Positions 16,594-25,950 are shown, counted from the first letter of the stretch. The stretch is DNA of 64,000 bases from Acetothermia bacterium 64_32 (GCA_001508155.1 LGFI01000009.1:1-64000); one strand, 5' to 3'. The notes: generated from the sequence alone by a model not told the origin. Numbers and translations are program-made.

Positions 16594-17712
16594 GTGGCCG
16601 TGGGAAGCCTGGAAGCACGTATCCTCGTCGCGGTGGCCTTTCTGCTTTTCGTTGGCCTCCTTTTCGTTTACTCGGCCAGCTTCCCGTTGGCCCAACGGCT
16701 TTACGGGGACCCTTTCGCTTTCCTGATCCGGCAGCTTTTGGGGGCCGGGCTGGGGCTGCTTTCCCTCCTCATCTTCTGGCGGGTCGACTACCACCTGTGG
16801 CAGCGCATAGACGATCTGCTTTTGCTTGGAGCCTTCTTGGCTTCCGTGCTCACCCTGCTTCCCGGGGTCTCCCAGGGGCAGCGCTGGCTTCAGCTGGGAC
16901 CGTTAAGCTTTCAGCCCACCGAGTTCGGCAAGTTGGCCCTGGTGCTGTATGTGGCCAGCTCCCTAGTCCGACGAGGGGAGAGGATCGGTTCCTTTAAGGA
17001 GGGGGTTTTTCCCTATCTTGCTGTTTTCGGTGCATTTGGGGTTGTGTTTGCCCTGCAGCCGGATTTCGGGATGTTCGTGTTGTACGGGGCCCTTTTGACG
17101 TTCCTGCTTTACGCTGGGGGGGTTCCCTGGCGGCTGCTTTTCGGCACCGCTTTGGCGGTGCTCCCGGTGGGGGGGCTCATGCTCCTTGCCGCCCCCTACC
17201 GGTTGGGCAGGCTGCTTGCCTTCTTCAACCCGGTTGCCTATCGGGAGACCTACGGCTATCAGGTGTACCAGTCCCTGATGGCCATTGGGGCTGGGGGGGT
17301 ATGGGGGAGGGGGTTGGGGGCCTCCCGGGCCAAGCTCTTCTATCTCCCGGCCGCGCACAACGACTTCGCCTTCGCTGTGGTGGCGGAGGAAACCGGGTTC
17401 GTTGGGGCCTTAATACTCATCGGGCTCCTGGCCTGTCTGGTGGTACTGGGGTTTCGGGCGGCGGCCCGGGCCCCCGACCGCCTCGGCGCCCTGTATGCCC
17501 TGGGGAGCTCCTTCATCCTTGGCTTCCAGACCCTCCTCAACCTGGGGGTTGTGGTGGGCGTTGTGCCGGTCACCGGGCTTACCCTCCCGTTTGTGAGCTA
17601 CGGGGGCTCCTCTCTGGCGGTCACGCTGGCCCTCACAGGGCTCCTCCTCGGGGTAGCACGGCAAACCCAGCCCGAGTCCGGCCTCTCCCCCATCCGGGAG
17701 GTGGCCGGATGA
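16594..17712 (+). CDS. ftsW: Septal peptidoglycan polymerase FtsW (SEDS family)
   Basis: FtsW polymerises glycan from lipid II at the septum. The about 370-residue protein has about ten hydrophobic segments and the SEDS signatures: G-Q-R-W-L near residue 90, the Q-P-T-E-F/K-L-A region, a large loop with Y-R-E-T-Y-G-Y-Q, and the C-terminal L-P-F-V-S-Y-G-G-S-S-L. The GTG at 16600 sits at better distance from the GGAGG at 16590-16594 than the GTG at 16594. The 120 bases after murD contain a weak CTGTCC/GGACAG hairpin (16481-16502) but no clear terminator. Confidence 0.92.
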   Translation: MAVGSLEARILVAVAFLLFVGLLFVYSASFPLAQRLYGDPFAFLIRQLLGAGLGLLSLLIFWRVDYHLWQRIDDLLLLGAFLASVLTLLPGVSQGQRWLQLGPLSFQPTEFGKLALVLYVASSLVRRGERIGSFKEGVFPYLAVFGAFGVVFALQPDFGMFVLYGALLTFLLYAGGVPWRLLFGTALAVLPVGGLMLLAAPYRLGRLLAFFNPVAYRETYGYQVYQSLMAIGAGGVWGRGLGASRAKLFYLPAAHNDFAFAVVAEETGFVGALILIGLLACLVVLGFRAAARAPDRLGALYALGSSFILGFQTLLNLGVVVGVVPVTGLTLPFVSYGGSSLAVTLALTGLLLGVARQTQPESGLSPIREVAG

Positions 17713-18785
17713 GGGTGTTGGTGGCCGCCGGGGGCTCGGGGGGGCACGTTTACCCGGCCTTGGCCGTCCTGGAGGAGCTGCGGGGGATGGGGAAGCTCTC
17801 CAAAGCGGTATGGGTGGGCACCGAAAGGGGTATAGAGAGGGACATCCTCCAGGGCTACCCCTGGATCGAGTTCCACGCCCTCCCCTGCCGGGGGTTCCCG
17901 AGGGGGGAACCCTGGGGCTGGCCCGCCTCCCTGTGGTGGAACCTCGCTTCCCTGGTCAAAGCCGTGCGGGTGCTCCGGCAGGTGTGCCCGGACGTGGTCC
18001 TGGGCATGGGGGGCTATCCGGCCTTTGCCCCGGTGGTGGCGGCAGCCCTGCTTGGGGTCCCCACAGCCATCCACGAGCAGAACGCCCACATGGGGCTGGC
18101 CAACCGCCTGCTCTCCCTTCTGGCCGACAAGGTGCTCCTTTCCTTCCCGGACACCAGGGGGGTGCCGGTTAAGAAGGCCGTGGTGACGGGAAACCCGGTG
18201 CGGAGGGAGTTCCTTGGCCCCGGGCCTGGGGGCCAGGCCGGGGAGCTTTTGGTCCTGGGGGGATCGCAGGGCTCGCGGACCCTGGTGGAGGCCACCCTGC
18301 GCGCCGCCCCCACCTTGGCCCGGCTGAAGGGGCTCAGGGTGAGGGTCCAGGTGGGCAGGGCCGCCGATCCCCGGTGGGTCAAAGAGAGGCTTCAAGAGGC
18401 CGGCTTAAGCGGCGTGCAGGTGGAAAGGTACCTGGACCGGATGCCGGAGGCCCTGTCCCGGGCCAGGCTGGTGGTAGCCCGGGCGGGGGCCACCACCCTG
18501 GCGGAGCTGGCGGCCATGGGGCGGCCGGCCGTGCTCATCCCCTGGACCGGGGCCGCCGGGGGTCATCAGGCCGAAAACGCCCAAGCCCTGGCCCGAGAGG
18601 GGGGTTGTATGGTGATAGCGGAAAGGGAGCTTTCCCGGATCGATTTGGGGGCCTTGATCTACAAGCTGTGGCTCGACGAGGAGGGGCTCCGGCGGATGGC
18701 GCAGGCCAGCCGGCGGGCCGCCCAGCCCCGGGCCGCGGAGAAGGTGGCCCACCAGCTCTTGGCGCTGGCCAAGGAGGGGTCGTGA
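17709..18785 (+). CDS. murG: MurG N-acetylglucosaminyltransferase
   Basis: MurG transfers GlcNAc to lipid I to form lipid II on the inner face of the membrane. The 358-residue GT28 protein has A-A-G-G-S-G-G-H near residue 6, M-G-G-Y-P-A-F near 100, H-E-Q-N-A near 120, and the C-terminal donor site V-V-A-R-A-G-A-T-T-L-A-E near 258 followed by G-H-Q-A-E-N-A. The ATG overlaps the ftsW stop (ATGA). Confidence 0.95.
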   Translation: MRVLVAAGGSGGHVYPALAVLEELRGMGKLSKAVWVGTERGIERDILQGYPWIEFHALPCRGFPRGEPWGWPASLWWNLASLVKAVRVLRQVCPDVVLGMGGYPAFAPVVAAALLGVPTAIHEQNAHMGLANRLLSLLADKVLLSFPDTRGVPVKKAVVTGNPVRREFLGPGPGGQAGELLVLGGSQGSRTLVEATLRAAPTLARLKGLRVRVQVGRAADPRWVKERLQEAGLSGVQVERYLDRMPEALSRARLVVARAGATTLAELAAMGRPAVLIPWTGAAGGHQAENAQALAREGGCMVIAERELSRIDLGALIYKLWLDEEGLRRMAQASRRAAQPRAAEKVAHQLLALAKEGS

Positions 18786-20140
18786 GGGAACTGCCCGGCC
18801 AGGTCCACCTGATCGGCGTAGGGGGGGAGGGGATGGCCGCCCTGGCCCAGCTCCTCCTGGAAGCGGGGTTCGAGCTGTCAGGCACGGACATAAGGCCCTC
18901 CCCCAGGCTGGCCATGCTCAGAGCCCAGGGGGGCTACGTCCAGGTGGGGCACCACCAGGACCACCTGCTTGAGAGGACCAAGCTCGTTATCCACTCCTCC
19001 GCGATCCCCCCCGACAACCCGGAGCTGGTGGCGGCAAAAAGGCGGGGGCTTCCGGTGCTCCCCCGGCTGGGGGCGATCAAGGCCCTGCTCCAAGGCCGGC
19101 CTGTAGTGGCCATCGCCGGGACCCACGGGAAGACCACCACCACCACCTGGGTGGCCCACATGGTGCACCGACTCACCGGACAAGGGGGGCACTACATCGG
19201 GGCAGAGGTCCCGGGCTTCCCCTCCGCCCGGCTGGGGAAGGGCCCGTTCGTCCTGGAGGTGGACGAATCGGACGGCCTTTTCACCCACCTTCCCGCCGAC
19301 ATCGCGGTGATCACCAACGTGGATTGCGACCACCTCAACACCTACGGCGACTTCCGGAGCCTTCACCGGGCATTCTCCCACTTCGCCCGACGGGCGGGGA
19401 AGGTGGCCCTGTGCCTAGACGATCCGGGGGCCGCCTCCCTGCTGCCTCAGCGCCCCGACGCCCTCACCTACGGGCTGGGGGGACAGGCCTTGCTCAGGGC
19501 CCAAGGGATCACCTTTCGGCGGAGCAGCTCCACCTTCGAGGTCTGGCTGGGCAAAAGGCGGGTTGAGACCGTCAGCCTCCCAGCCCCGGGGGCGCACAAT
19601 GTGGGCAACGCCCTGGCGGCCCTGGCAGCCGGGATCCTCCTAGGGCTTCCCCCGCGGGAGCTGTGCCGCGCCCTAGGCGGAGTCCCCCGGCCGAGGCGCC
19701 GCCTGGAGGTGCTGGAAGAAAACGGATACTTGGTGGTGGACGACTACGCGCACCATCCCAGGGAGCTGGCCTGTGGCCTTGCCGCCCTGCGGGGCGGTTG
19801 GCCGGATCGGCGCATCGTGGCCATCTTCCAGCCCCACCGTTTCTCCCGCACTGCCCGGCTGGCACGGGCATTCGGCCAGGTGTTGGCCCGGGCGGAGCAG
19901 GCGGTGGTGACCGAGATCTACCCCGCCTGTGAGCCCCCCTTGCCGGGGGTCAGCGGGGCCTGGGTGGCGGAGGCCGCCCGGGCAGCAAAGGGCAAGGTGA
20001 GCTTCAGCCCCACCCTGCCTGAGGCGATGGAAAACGCGGCCTCTGTGATAAGGCCCGGGGACGTGGTGGCCTGTTTCGGGGCCGGGGACATATGGAAGTT
20101 GGCAAGGGAAATGGCCAACGGGCTCTCCTCCGGGGCCTAG
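18782..20140 (+). CDS. murC: UDP-N-acetylmuramate--L-alanine ligase
   Basis: MurC adds L-Ala to UDP-MurNAc. The 452-residue protein has the N-terminal H-L-I-G-V-G-G-E-G-M, the P-loop A-G-T-H-G-K-T-T-T-T near residue 115, E-V-D-E-S-D near 158, and V-D-D-Y-A-H-H-P near 318. The GTG start overlaps the murG stop (GTGA) and fits the homologous N-terminus. murB begins 49 bases before its stop. Confidence 0.95.
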   Translation: MRELPGQVHLIGVGGEGMAALAQLLLEAGFELSGTDIRPSPRLAMLRAQGGYVQVGHHQDHLLERTKLVIHSSAIPPDNPELVAAKRRGLPVLPRLGAIKALLQGRPVVAIAGTHGKTTTTTWVAHMVHRLTGQGGHYIGAEVPGFPSARLGKGPFVLEVDESDGLFTHLPADIAVITNVDCDHLNTYGDFRSLHRAFSHFARRAGKVALCLDDPGAASLLPQRPDALTYGLGGQALLRAQGITFRRSSSTFEVWLGKRRVETVSLPAPGAHNVGNALAALAAGILLGLPPRELCRALGGVPRPRRRLEVLEENGYLVVDDYAHHPRELACGLAALRGGWPDRRIVAIFQPHRFSRTARLARAFGQVLARAEQAVVTEIYPACEPPLPGVSGAWVAEAARAAKGKVSFSPTLPEAMENAASVIRPGDVVACFGAGDIWKLAREMANGLSSGA

Positions 20141-20973
20141 AGGACCTGCCCGGCACCCTCCACCCCAGCGTGCCGCTTGCCCCCCACACCACCTTCCGCA
20201 TCGGGGGGCCAGCCTGGGTGCTCTTTCAACCCCATGACCTTGGGGCCCTGACCGAGGCGGTGGCCCGGGCAGATGCCCTGGGGGTCCCATGGCGGATCCT
20301 GGGTGGGGGCTCCAACGTGCTCTTTTCCGACCGGGGGTTCCCCGGGCTGGTGATCTCCACCGGCCGGCTGGCCTCCTGCTCCCGGGAAGAGGGGCTTCTG
20401 GTGGCCGAAGCCGGCTTCCCATTGGCCAGGCTTGTGGGGTCGGGCTTCTCCTTCCTGGCCGGGATCCCCGGGACGGTGGGGGGAGGGGTGGTGATGAACG
20501 CCGGGACCAGGTTCGGACAGCTGGGGGACCAGGTGGAATGGGTGGAGGTGCTCCTGCCGGATGGGGAGGTGGTGCGATGGGGGAGGCAGGAGTGTGGTTT
20601 TTCCTACCGGGATTCCCGACTTCACCGGCTCGGGCTGCCCGTGCTGCGGGCGGCCCTCCGGCCAAAGACAGGCCCACCGCCTGCGGAGGTCCTGGCCCAC
20701 CGCCGGGCCACCCAGCCCCTGGACCAACCATCGGCCGGATGCGTGTTCCGTAACCCCCCCCAGGCCCCCGCCGGCTGGCTCATCGATCGGGCAGGGCTCA
20801 AAGGGGCCCGCCAGGGGGATGCCATGGTCTCCCCCCGCCACGCCAACTTCATCGTGAACACAGGCCGAGCCCGGGCCAGCGACGTCCTAACCCTGGTTGA
20901 CCGGGTACGGCAGCAGGTGCTAAAAAGGTTCGGGGTGTGGTTGCAACTGGAACTGGACGTGGTCACCACTTGA
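20092..20973 (+). CDS. murB: UDP-N-acetylenolpyruvoylglucosamine reductase
   Basis: MurB reduces UDP-GlcNAc-enolpyruvate to UDP-MurNAc with NADPH and FAD. The 293-residue protein has P-H-T-T-F-R-I-G-G near residue 33, the FAD-binding G-G-G-S-N-V-L near 70, G-I-P-G-T-V-G-G near 123, S-Y-R-D-S near 167, and S-A-G-C-V-F-R-N-P near 215 with the catalytic Ser/Cys region, plus H-A-N-F-I-V-N near 250. It overlaps murC by 49 bases. Confidence 0.95.
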   Translation: MEVGKGNGQRALLRGLEDLPGTLHPSVPLAPHTTFRIGGPAWVLFQPHDLGALTEAVARADALGVPWRILGGGSNVLFSDRGFPGLVISTGRLASCSREEGLLVAEAGFPLARLVGSGFSFLAGIPGTVGGGVVMNAGTRFGQLGDQVEWVEVLLPDGEVVRWGRQECGFSYRDSRLHRLGLPVLRAALRPKTGPPPAEVLAHRRATQPLDQPSAGCVFRNPPQAPAGWLIDRAGLKGARQGDAMVSPRHANFIVNTGRARASDVLTLVDRVRQQVLKRFGVWLQLELDVVTT

Positions 20974-21653
20974 CCCGCTTGCTGCGAGCCCTGGCCCTGG
21001 GCCTGGCCACCGTACTGGTAGCAGTGGCCACCCTCCGCTGGGGGGGATGGTGGCGGGTAACAGAAGTAAGGGTCCTAGGGGCTCACCATCTTCCCTCCGA
21101 ATCCTTGACCGAGTTGACTCAGATTGTTTCAAGTGCTAATATACTCCGGCTAGATTTAAGGGGGATTCGGGACCGATTCGCAGCACACCCCTGGGTCAAG
21201 GACGTGAGTGTTCGCTGTCATCCGTTGTCCCGAAGGGTTGAGATATACATCGACGAAAGGGAGCCGGTGGGACGAGTAGAGCTTGAGGGGGGAGAAGCGG
21301 TCTGGGTGGACGCCGAGGGGGTGGTGTTGGGCCCAGCTGAGGATGCCCTGTTGGTGGGGGTCCGGGGGACGGGGGGACGGGTCTCCCAAAAGGTGGCCGA
21401 GGCAGCTCAAGCCCTTGAGGGGTCCGGGTTCAAGGCGGCTTCGTTCCGATTCGACGGATCGGATCCGGGGTGTGTGATTGCCCAGTTGCCGGGGGGGGCG
21501 ATTGCGCGCTGCGGCCCAATTGGCAAGCTACCCCACGTCCTCGTTATCCTAACCAAGCTATGGGAGCAACATCAGGCAGGGCTGATCGACCTGTCAGCCT
21601 ACTCGGAGGTGGACCTCCGATGGGAAGGCCAGATCATTCTGAAGCCACGGTGA
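20937..21653 (+). CDS. ftsQ: Cell-division protein FtsQ/DivIB
   Basis: The protein has a short basic cytoplasmic tail, one transmembrane segment (about residues 14-33), a POTRA domain starting W-R-V-T-E-V-R-V-L-G and a DivIB/FtsQ domain with A-x-H-P-W-V-K-D-V-S-V and I-x-E-R-E-P-V-G. FtsQ links FtsZ-ring proteins to the septal synthase. Two starts are possible: GTG at 20937, or TTG at 20970, which overlaps the murB stop and leaves only a few residues before the membrane segment. No ftsL or ftsI is next to it. Confidence 0.85.
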   Translation: MVATGTGRGHHLTRLLRALALGLATVLVAVATLRWGGWWRVTEVRVLGAHHLPSESLTELTQIVSSANILRLDLRGIRDRFAAHPWVKDVSVRCHPLSRRVEIYIDEREPVGRVELEGGEAVWVDAEGVVLGPAEDALLVGVRGTGGRVSQKVAEAAQALEGSGFKAASFRFDGSDPGCVIAQLPGGAIARCGPIGKLPHVLVILTKLWEQHQAGLIDLSAYSEVDLRWEGQIILKPR

Positions 21654-21666
21654 AGGTGGTGGTTCG

Positions 21667-22905
21667 ATGAGGCGGGAGCGGCTGGTGGTGGGGCTGGATG
21701 TGGGGACCACTAAGGTGTGTTGTCTCGTCGCCAATGTGGTGGACGGGATAATCGAGATCATTGGCATGGGCATGTCCCCCTCCCGGGGGTTGGAAAAGGG
21801 CGTGGTGGTGGACATCGGCCGTACCATCCAATCCATAAGAAAGGCGGTGGAAGAGGCCGAGAACATGGCCGATGTCCGGGTGGACGACGTATATGTGGGG
21901 ATAGCTGGAAAGCACATCCGTTCCATAAACAACTCCGCCACGGTATCCATCACCCGGCCCGATCGCATAATCACCAAGGATGACGTCCGGCGGGTGGTGG
22001 AGGCCGCCCGGACCATCCCCCTTCCCCCGGACGTGGAGATGATCCACGTGATCCCGCGGCAATACATAGTGGATGGCCAAGAGGGGATCACCGATCCGGT
22101 GGGGATGACCGGGACACGTCTGGAGGTGGACGTCCACCTCGTCATGGGCTCGGTGACTGCGGTACACAACCTGGTGCGGTGTGTGGAGTCCCTGGGGATC
22201 CACATCGCCCAGATCGTGCTGGAGCCCTTGGCCTCGTCCCTGGCCGTGCTTTCCTCGGCGGAGAAGGAGCTGGGGGTGGTGCTCCTGGACGTGGGTGGGG
22301 GCACGACCGACATCTCCGTCTTCCGCGGGGGGGACATCTGGTTTTCCAAGGTCATCCCCATTGCCGGGGAGCACATCACCAACGACATCACCGTGGGCCT
22401 GCAGACCCCCATCGAGGAGGCGGAGAGGATCAAGAAGGAGTACGGCACCTGCCTTGTGGACTCGGTGGCGGACGAGGAGAAGATAGAGGTGGCCACCATC
22501 GGGGGGGACGGGACAAAGAGCGTTTCCCGCAAGAAGCTGGCCAAGATCATCGAGCCGCGGGTGGAGGAGATCCTGGACCTGGCCATGCAGGAGGTGGAGG
22601 ACGCCGGTTACCGGGATCTGATCCCGGCCGGGATGGTAATCACCGGGGGCACCTCGCTCCTGGAGGGGATAACGGAGTTCGCCCAACAGAGGTATGGGAT
22701 CCCGGTGCGGCGGGGGAGGATCCCCCAGGGGATCCACGGGCTGCGGGACATCGTGGAATCCCCCATCTATGCCACCGCCATCGGGCTTCTTAAGTATGCG
22801 GTGGAGGGGAGGGACTTCGCCCGGGCCCGGGTCGGCTCCCGGCCCCGGAGCGGGGGCATGCTCTCCCGGCTTTTGGGCTGGTTCAGGAAGTTCCTGCGGG
22901 GGTGA
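21667..22905 (+). CDS. ftsA: Cell-division protein FtsA
   Basis: FtsA is the actin-like protein that anchors FtsZ filaments to the membrane. The 412-residue protein has the phosphate-binding start V-G-L-D-V-G-T-T-K-V, the SHS2/1C domain (H-I-R-S-I-N-N near residue 80), L-L-D-V-G-G-G-T-T-D near 205 and G-M-V-I-T-G-G-T-S near 323. The C-terminus ends in an amphipathic basic stretch (L-S-R-L-L-G-W-F-R-K-F-L-R-G), the expected membrane-targeting helix. ftsZ follows after six bases. Confidence 0.95.
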   Translation: MRRERLVVGLDVGTTKVCCLVANVVDGIIEIIGMGMSPSRGLEKGVVVDIGRTIQSIRKAVEEAENMADVRVDDVYVGIAGKHIRSINNSATVSITRPDRIITKDDVRRVVEAARTIPLPPDVEMIHVIPRQYIVDGQEGITDPVGMTGTRLEVDVHLVMGSVTAVHNLVRCVESLGIHIAQIVLEPLASSLAVLSSAEKELGVVLLDVGGGTTDISVFRGGDIWFSKVIPIAGEHITNDITVGLQTPIEEAERIKKEYGTCLVDSVADEEKIEVATIGGDGTKSVSRKKLAKIIEPRVEEILDLAMQEVEDAGYRDLIPAGMVITGGTSLLEGITEFAQQRYGIPVRRGRIPQGIHGLRDIVESPIYATAIGLLKYAVEGRDFARARVGSRPRSGGMLSRLLGWFRKFLRG

Positions 22906-22911
22906 GGGGGT

Positions 22912-23976
22912 ATGAACGGCGAGAGCCCGGCTCGGCTGATGGTGGTGGGGGTGGGCGGCGGCGGGGGGAACGCCGTGGACCGGATGATGCGCGCTGGGCT
23001 CCAGGGGGTGGAACTGGTGGCGGTGAACACCGACGCCCAAGTCCTGGCCATCGTGAAGGCACATCAGCACCTGCAGATCGGGCGCAAGCTCACCGGGGGC
23101 CTGGGGGCCGGCGGGGACCCGGAGATCGGCAGGCTCGCCGCCGAGGAGTCGCGGGAGGAGATCGCCGACCTGCTTTCGGGGCTTGACATGGTGTTCGTCA
23201 CCGCCGGGATGGGCGGGGGGACGGGGACCGGGGCGGCCCCGGTGATCGCCGAGGTGGCAAAGGAACTGGGTATCCTAACGGTGGCCATCGTCACCCGGCC
23301 CTTCTCCTTCGAGGGCCTGGCCAGGGCCCAACGGGCGGAGGTGGGCATCCAAAACCTGGCCCAGAACGTGGATGCCATAGTCACCATCTCCAACGACAAG
23401 CTCCTCAAGGTGGCCCCCCCTGACATGCCCCTCACCCGGGCCTTCGAACTGGTGGACGAGGTGCTCCGCCAGGGGGTACAGGGGATAACCGACCTCATCA
23501 CCGTCCCAGGGCTCATAAACCTGGACTTCGCGGACGTGGAGTCGGTGCTGCGGGGGGCGGGCACCGCCATGATGGGGATCGGAGAGGCCGAGGGGGAGAA
23601 CAAAACCCGGGAGGCGGCCCGCCGGGCCATCTCCTCACCCCTCCTCGACGCCACGGTCAAGGGCGCCAAGAAGGCCATCCTCAACATCACGGGCGGGGAA
23701 GATCTCACCTTGGAGGAGGTCACCGAGGCGGCAAGCGTCATCCACGAGGCCCTCTCGGACAAGGCCGACCTCATCTTCGGGGCCACCATCCGCGAGGGGA
23801 TGCAAAGGGCACGGGTCACCGTGATCGCCACCGGCTTCCCACCCACCTCCGGGGGCGAGGTGGCCGAGTCGGAGGAAGAGGCGATCCTGGAGCGGATCGA
23901 GCGCGAGGGGATCTTGGGGGACGATTACGATATCCCTACATTCCTCCGCAAATCCCGCAGGACGGAGCTCCCCTAG
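22912..23976 (+). CDS. ftsZ: Cell-division GTPase FtsZ
   Basis: The 354-residue tubulin homologue forms the Z-ring. It has the nucleotide-binding G-V-G-G-G-G-G-N-A-V near residue 12, the tubulin signature G-G-G-T-G-T-G-A-A-P-V near 102, the catalytic T7 loop N-L-D-F-A-D-V near 203, and a short tail ending in D-I-P-T-F-L-R-K, the conserved peptide for FtsA binding. The C-terminal linker is very short. Its TAG stop overlaps the TAG stop of nadE on the opposite strand within a CTAG palindrome. A second FtsZ-like gene is at 30946. Confidence 0.97.
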   Translation: MNGESPARLMVVGVGGGGGNAVDRMMRAGLQGVELVAVNTDAQVLAIVKAHQHLQIGRKLTGGLGAGGDPEIGRLAAEESREEIADLLSGLDMVFVTAGMGGGTGTGAAPVIAEVAKELGILTVAIVTRPFSFEGLARAQRAEVGIQNLAQNVDAIVTISNDKLLKVAPPDMPLTRAFELVDEVLRQGVQGITDLITVPGLINLDFADVESVLRGAGTAMMGIGEAEGENKTREAARRAISSPLLDATVKGAKKAILNITGGEDLTLEEVTEAASVIHEALSDKADLIFGATIREGMQRARVTVIATGFPPTSGGEVAESEEEAILERIEREGILGDDYDIPTFLRKSRRTELP

Positions 23977-25607
23977 CGCCAGTACTTGCAGGTGATGGGC
24001 CACCTGCGGCCCATGCCAAAGGCCTTCGGAGAGACCTTGATCACCAGGGGTAGCTGCCTGCGCTTGTATTCGGAGCTGGCAAGCCGAAGGAGGGCCTTTT
24101 GGGTCAGCTCCTGGCCGAAGCGGGAGGCGAGCTCGCTCCACGAGGCGTTTTCCACTATCAGGGCGGACAGGAGGGGGTCCAGCTCCCGGTAGGGGGGGAG
24201 GTCCTGATCGTCGCGCTGGTTCTCCCTGAGCTCCGCCGAAGGGGGCCGAGAGAGTATCCCTTTTGGGATCAGCTCCCTTTTGGCCCGCTGGTTTATGTAG
24301 GTTGCCAGCTGGTAGACCTCCGTCTTCAAGAGGTCCCCGATGGGGGCCAGCGCCCCCACCGTGTCCCCGTACAGGGTGTTGTAGCCCATGGCCACCTCGG
24401 ACTTGTTCCCCGGGCAGAGCACCACATGTCCGGTGGCGTTGGACAGGGTCATGAGGAGGAGCCCTCTGATCCGGGCCTGGAGGTTTTCCGCCACCAGCCC
24501 CGCCACGGCCGCGTGGGGGGAGATCGCCTCGGCCAGGGCCTGGTAAGCCCCCTCGATGGGGATCTCCAAGAGGCGGATCCCCAGGGCCGCGGCCAGGGCC
24601 TGGGCCCCCTCCCTCGACTCCGGGGAGGTGTAAGGGCCCGGGAGGAAGGCCCCCAGGACCCGTTCCCTCCCCAGGGCCTGGCAGGCCAGGGCCGCCGTGA
24701 CCGCCGAGTCCACACCCCCGGAGATCCCGATCAACGCACCCTTCAGCCCGTTTTTCTCCACATAGTCCCGGATCCCGGTGGTGAGGGCACGGAAGATGTG
24801 GGCTATCCCGTCCCCCTGTGGGGGGGGGACGGGGGGGCCGGCCAGGTCAACCACGTAAACCCCCTCCTCAAAGGAGGGGGCGGAAAGCAAAAACGCCCCG
24901 TCTGGCCGCACGGCAAATGAACCACCGTCGAAAACCAGCTCATCCTGCCCCCCTGTCAGGTTGACATAGACCAAGGGTGCACCGGCCAGGGCCGCCCACC
25001 TTTTGCCCAGCTCATGGCGCAGGGCGGGCTTTCCCCGAAAGTACGGCGACGCGGAGACGTTGATGAGGAGGTCCACCCCGGCAGCCGCCTGGGCGGCCAA
25101 CACCCCGCCTTCCCGCCAAAGGTCCTCACACACTGAAAGCCCGAGCCGTAACCCCCGCCATTCCAGGACCTTCACCTGCTCTCCGGGGGTGAAGTAGCGC
25201 TCCTCCTCAAACACGTCGAAGGAGGGGAGCCTGTGTTTGGCCTGATACCCCACCACCCCGCCGTCGGCTAACAGGAAGGCCGCGTTGTAAAGCACCATAT
25301 CCCCGCCAAAGGCGGCCGCCGAGGGGTCAACCCGGGCCTCCCCCCGCCCCCCCACCACCACATGCCCCAGCACCACCCCGACCCCCTGCGCGGCCGCTAC
25401 CACCTGGGAGAACTCCCGCTCGGCGGCCTCCAGAAACCCCCGCCGATGCAAAAGGTCACGGGGGGGATACCCAAGCAGCACCAGCTCGGGGAAAACCACC
25501 AGCTCCGCCCCCTCCCGCTTGGCCCGCCGGATGGCAGAAACGATCTTTTCCCTGTTCCCCGAAAGATCCCCTACGGTTGCGTTAAGCTGACCAATCCCAA
25601 TCAGCAC
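23973..25607 (-). CDS. nadE: Glutamine-dependent NAD+ synthetase
   Basis: NadE amidates nicotinic-acid adenine dinucleotide to NAD+. The 544-residue protein has an N-terminal nitrilase-type glutaminase (E40 region F-P-E-L, a Lys in A-K-H-R-L-P, catalytic Cys in S-V-C-E-D-L-W near residue 160) and a C-terminal ammonia-dependent synthetase with the PP-loop S-G-G-V-D-S-A near residue 297. The start is a GTG at 25605-25607; a TATACT lies about 17 bases upstream. It converges on ftsZ with overlapping stops. Confidence 0.94.
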   Translation of the reverse strand: MLIGIGQLNATVGDLSGNREKIVSAIRRAKREGAELVVFPELVLLGYPPRDLLHRRGFLEAAEREFSQVVAAAQGVGVVLGHVVVGGRGEARVDPSAAAFGGDMVLYNAAFLLADGGVVGYQAKHRLPSFDVFEEERYFTPGEQVKVLEWRGLRLGLSVCEDLWREGGVLAAQAAAGVDLLINVSASPYFRGKPALRHELGKRWAALAGAPLVYVNLTGGQDELVFDGGSFAVRPDGAFLLSAPSFEEGVYVVDLAGPPVPPPQGDGIAHIFRALTTGIRDYVEKNGLKGALIGISGGVDSAVTAALACQALGRERVLGAFLPGPYTSPESREGAQALAAALGIRLLEIPIEGAYQALAEAISPHAAVAGLVAENLQARIRGLLLMTLSNATGHVVLCPGNKSEVAMGYNTLYGDTVGALAPIGDLLKTEVYQLATYINQRAKRELIPKGILSRPPSAELRENQRDDQDLPPYRELDPLLSALIVENASWSELASRFGQELTQKALLRLASSEYKRRQLPLVIKVSPKAFGMGRRWPITCKYWR

Positions 25608-25690
25608 TTTTATCCCAGCCGGGAAGTATACCCCAGGGGTGCAGACCGTCTAGCCTAAGGGGTAAGTTTTGCTTAGAATTCAGGGGAGTC

Positions 25691-25930
25691 ATGGATGATG
25701 TAAGCTTTGATGTATGGGGCGTTTTGCGTTGGGTGCTTGTCGTGCTGGTGGCCGGGTTCATCGGGCAATTTGGCCGTCATGCCGCCCAGAGGCTCCTGGA
25801 GAGGAGGACGGCCGGCCGCCCGGCCGAGCCCGATGGGAAACTCGTAAAAAAGCGGCTGAAGGCCCGGCTCAAGGCGGAGAAGAAACGGGCCAAGGCCGAG
25901 GAAAAGCGTTCGAAAGGCCAGCCTGGATAG
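25691..25930 (+). CDS. Small single-pass membrane protein with a basic tail
   Basis: This 79-residue protein is not one I recognise. It has one hydrophobic segment (about residues 10-26, V-L-R-W-V-L-V-V-L-V-A-G-F-I-G) and then a strongly charged tail rich in Lys, Arg, Ala and Glu (residues 35-79), predicted helical and probably cytoplasmic. AGGGGA precedes the ATG, and a TAGAAT box lies 11 bases before the start, so expression is plausible. It is divergent from nadE. A nucleic-acid or membrane-surface role would fit the tail, but that is a guess. Confidence 0.6.
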   Translation: MDDVSFDVWGVLRWVLVVLVAGFIGQFGRHAAQRLLERRTAGRPAEPDGKLVKKRLKARLKAEKKRAKAEEKRSKGQPG

Positions 25931-25950
25931 GGTTAAGCCCCTGAAAAAGG

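Noticed and set aside
21634-23070. 478-residue minus-strand open frame opposite ftsA and the start of ftsZ
   Set aside because: It is antisense to two certain genes, with His/Pro/Asp-rich shadow composition and no domain signature.
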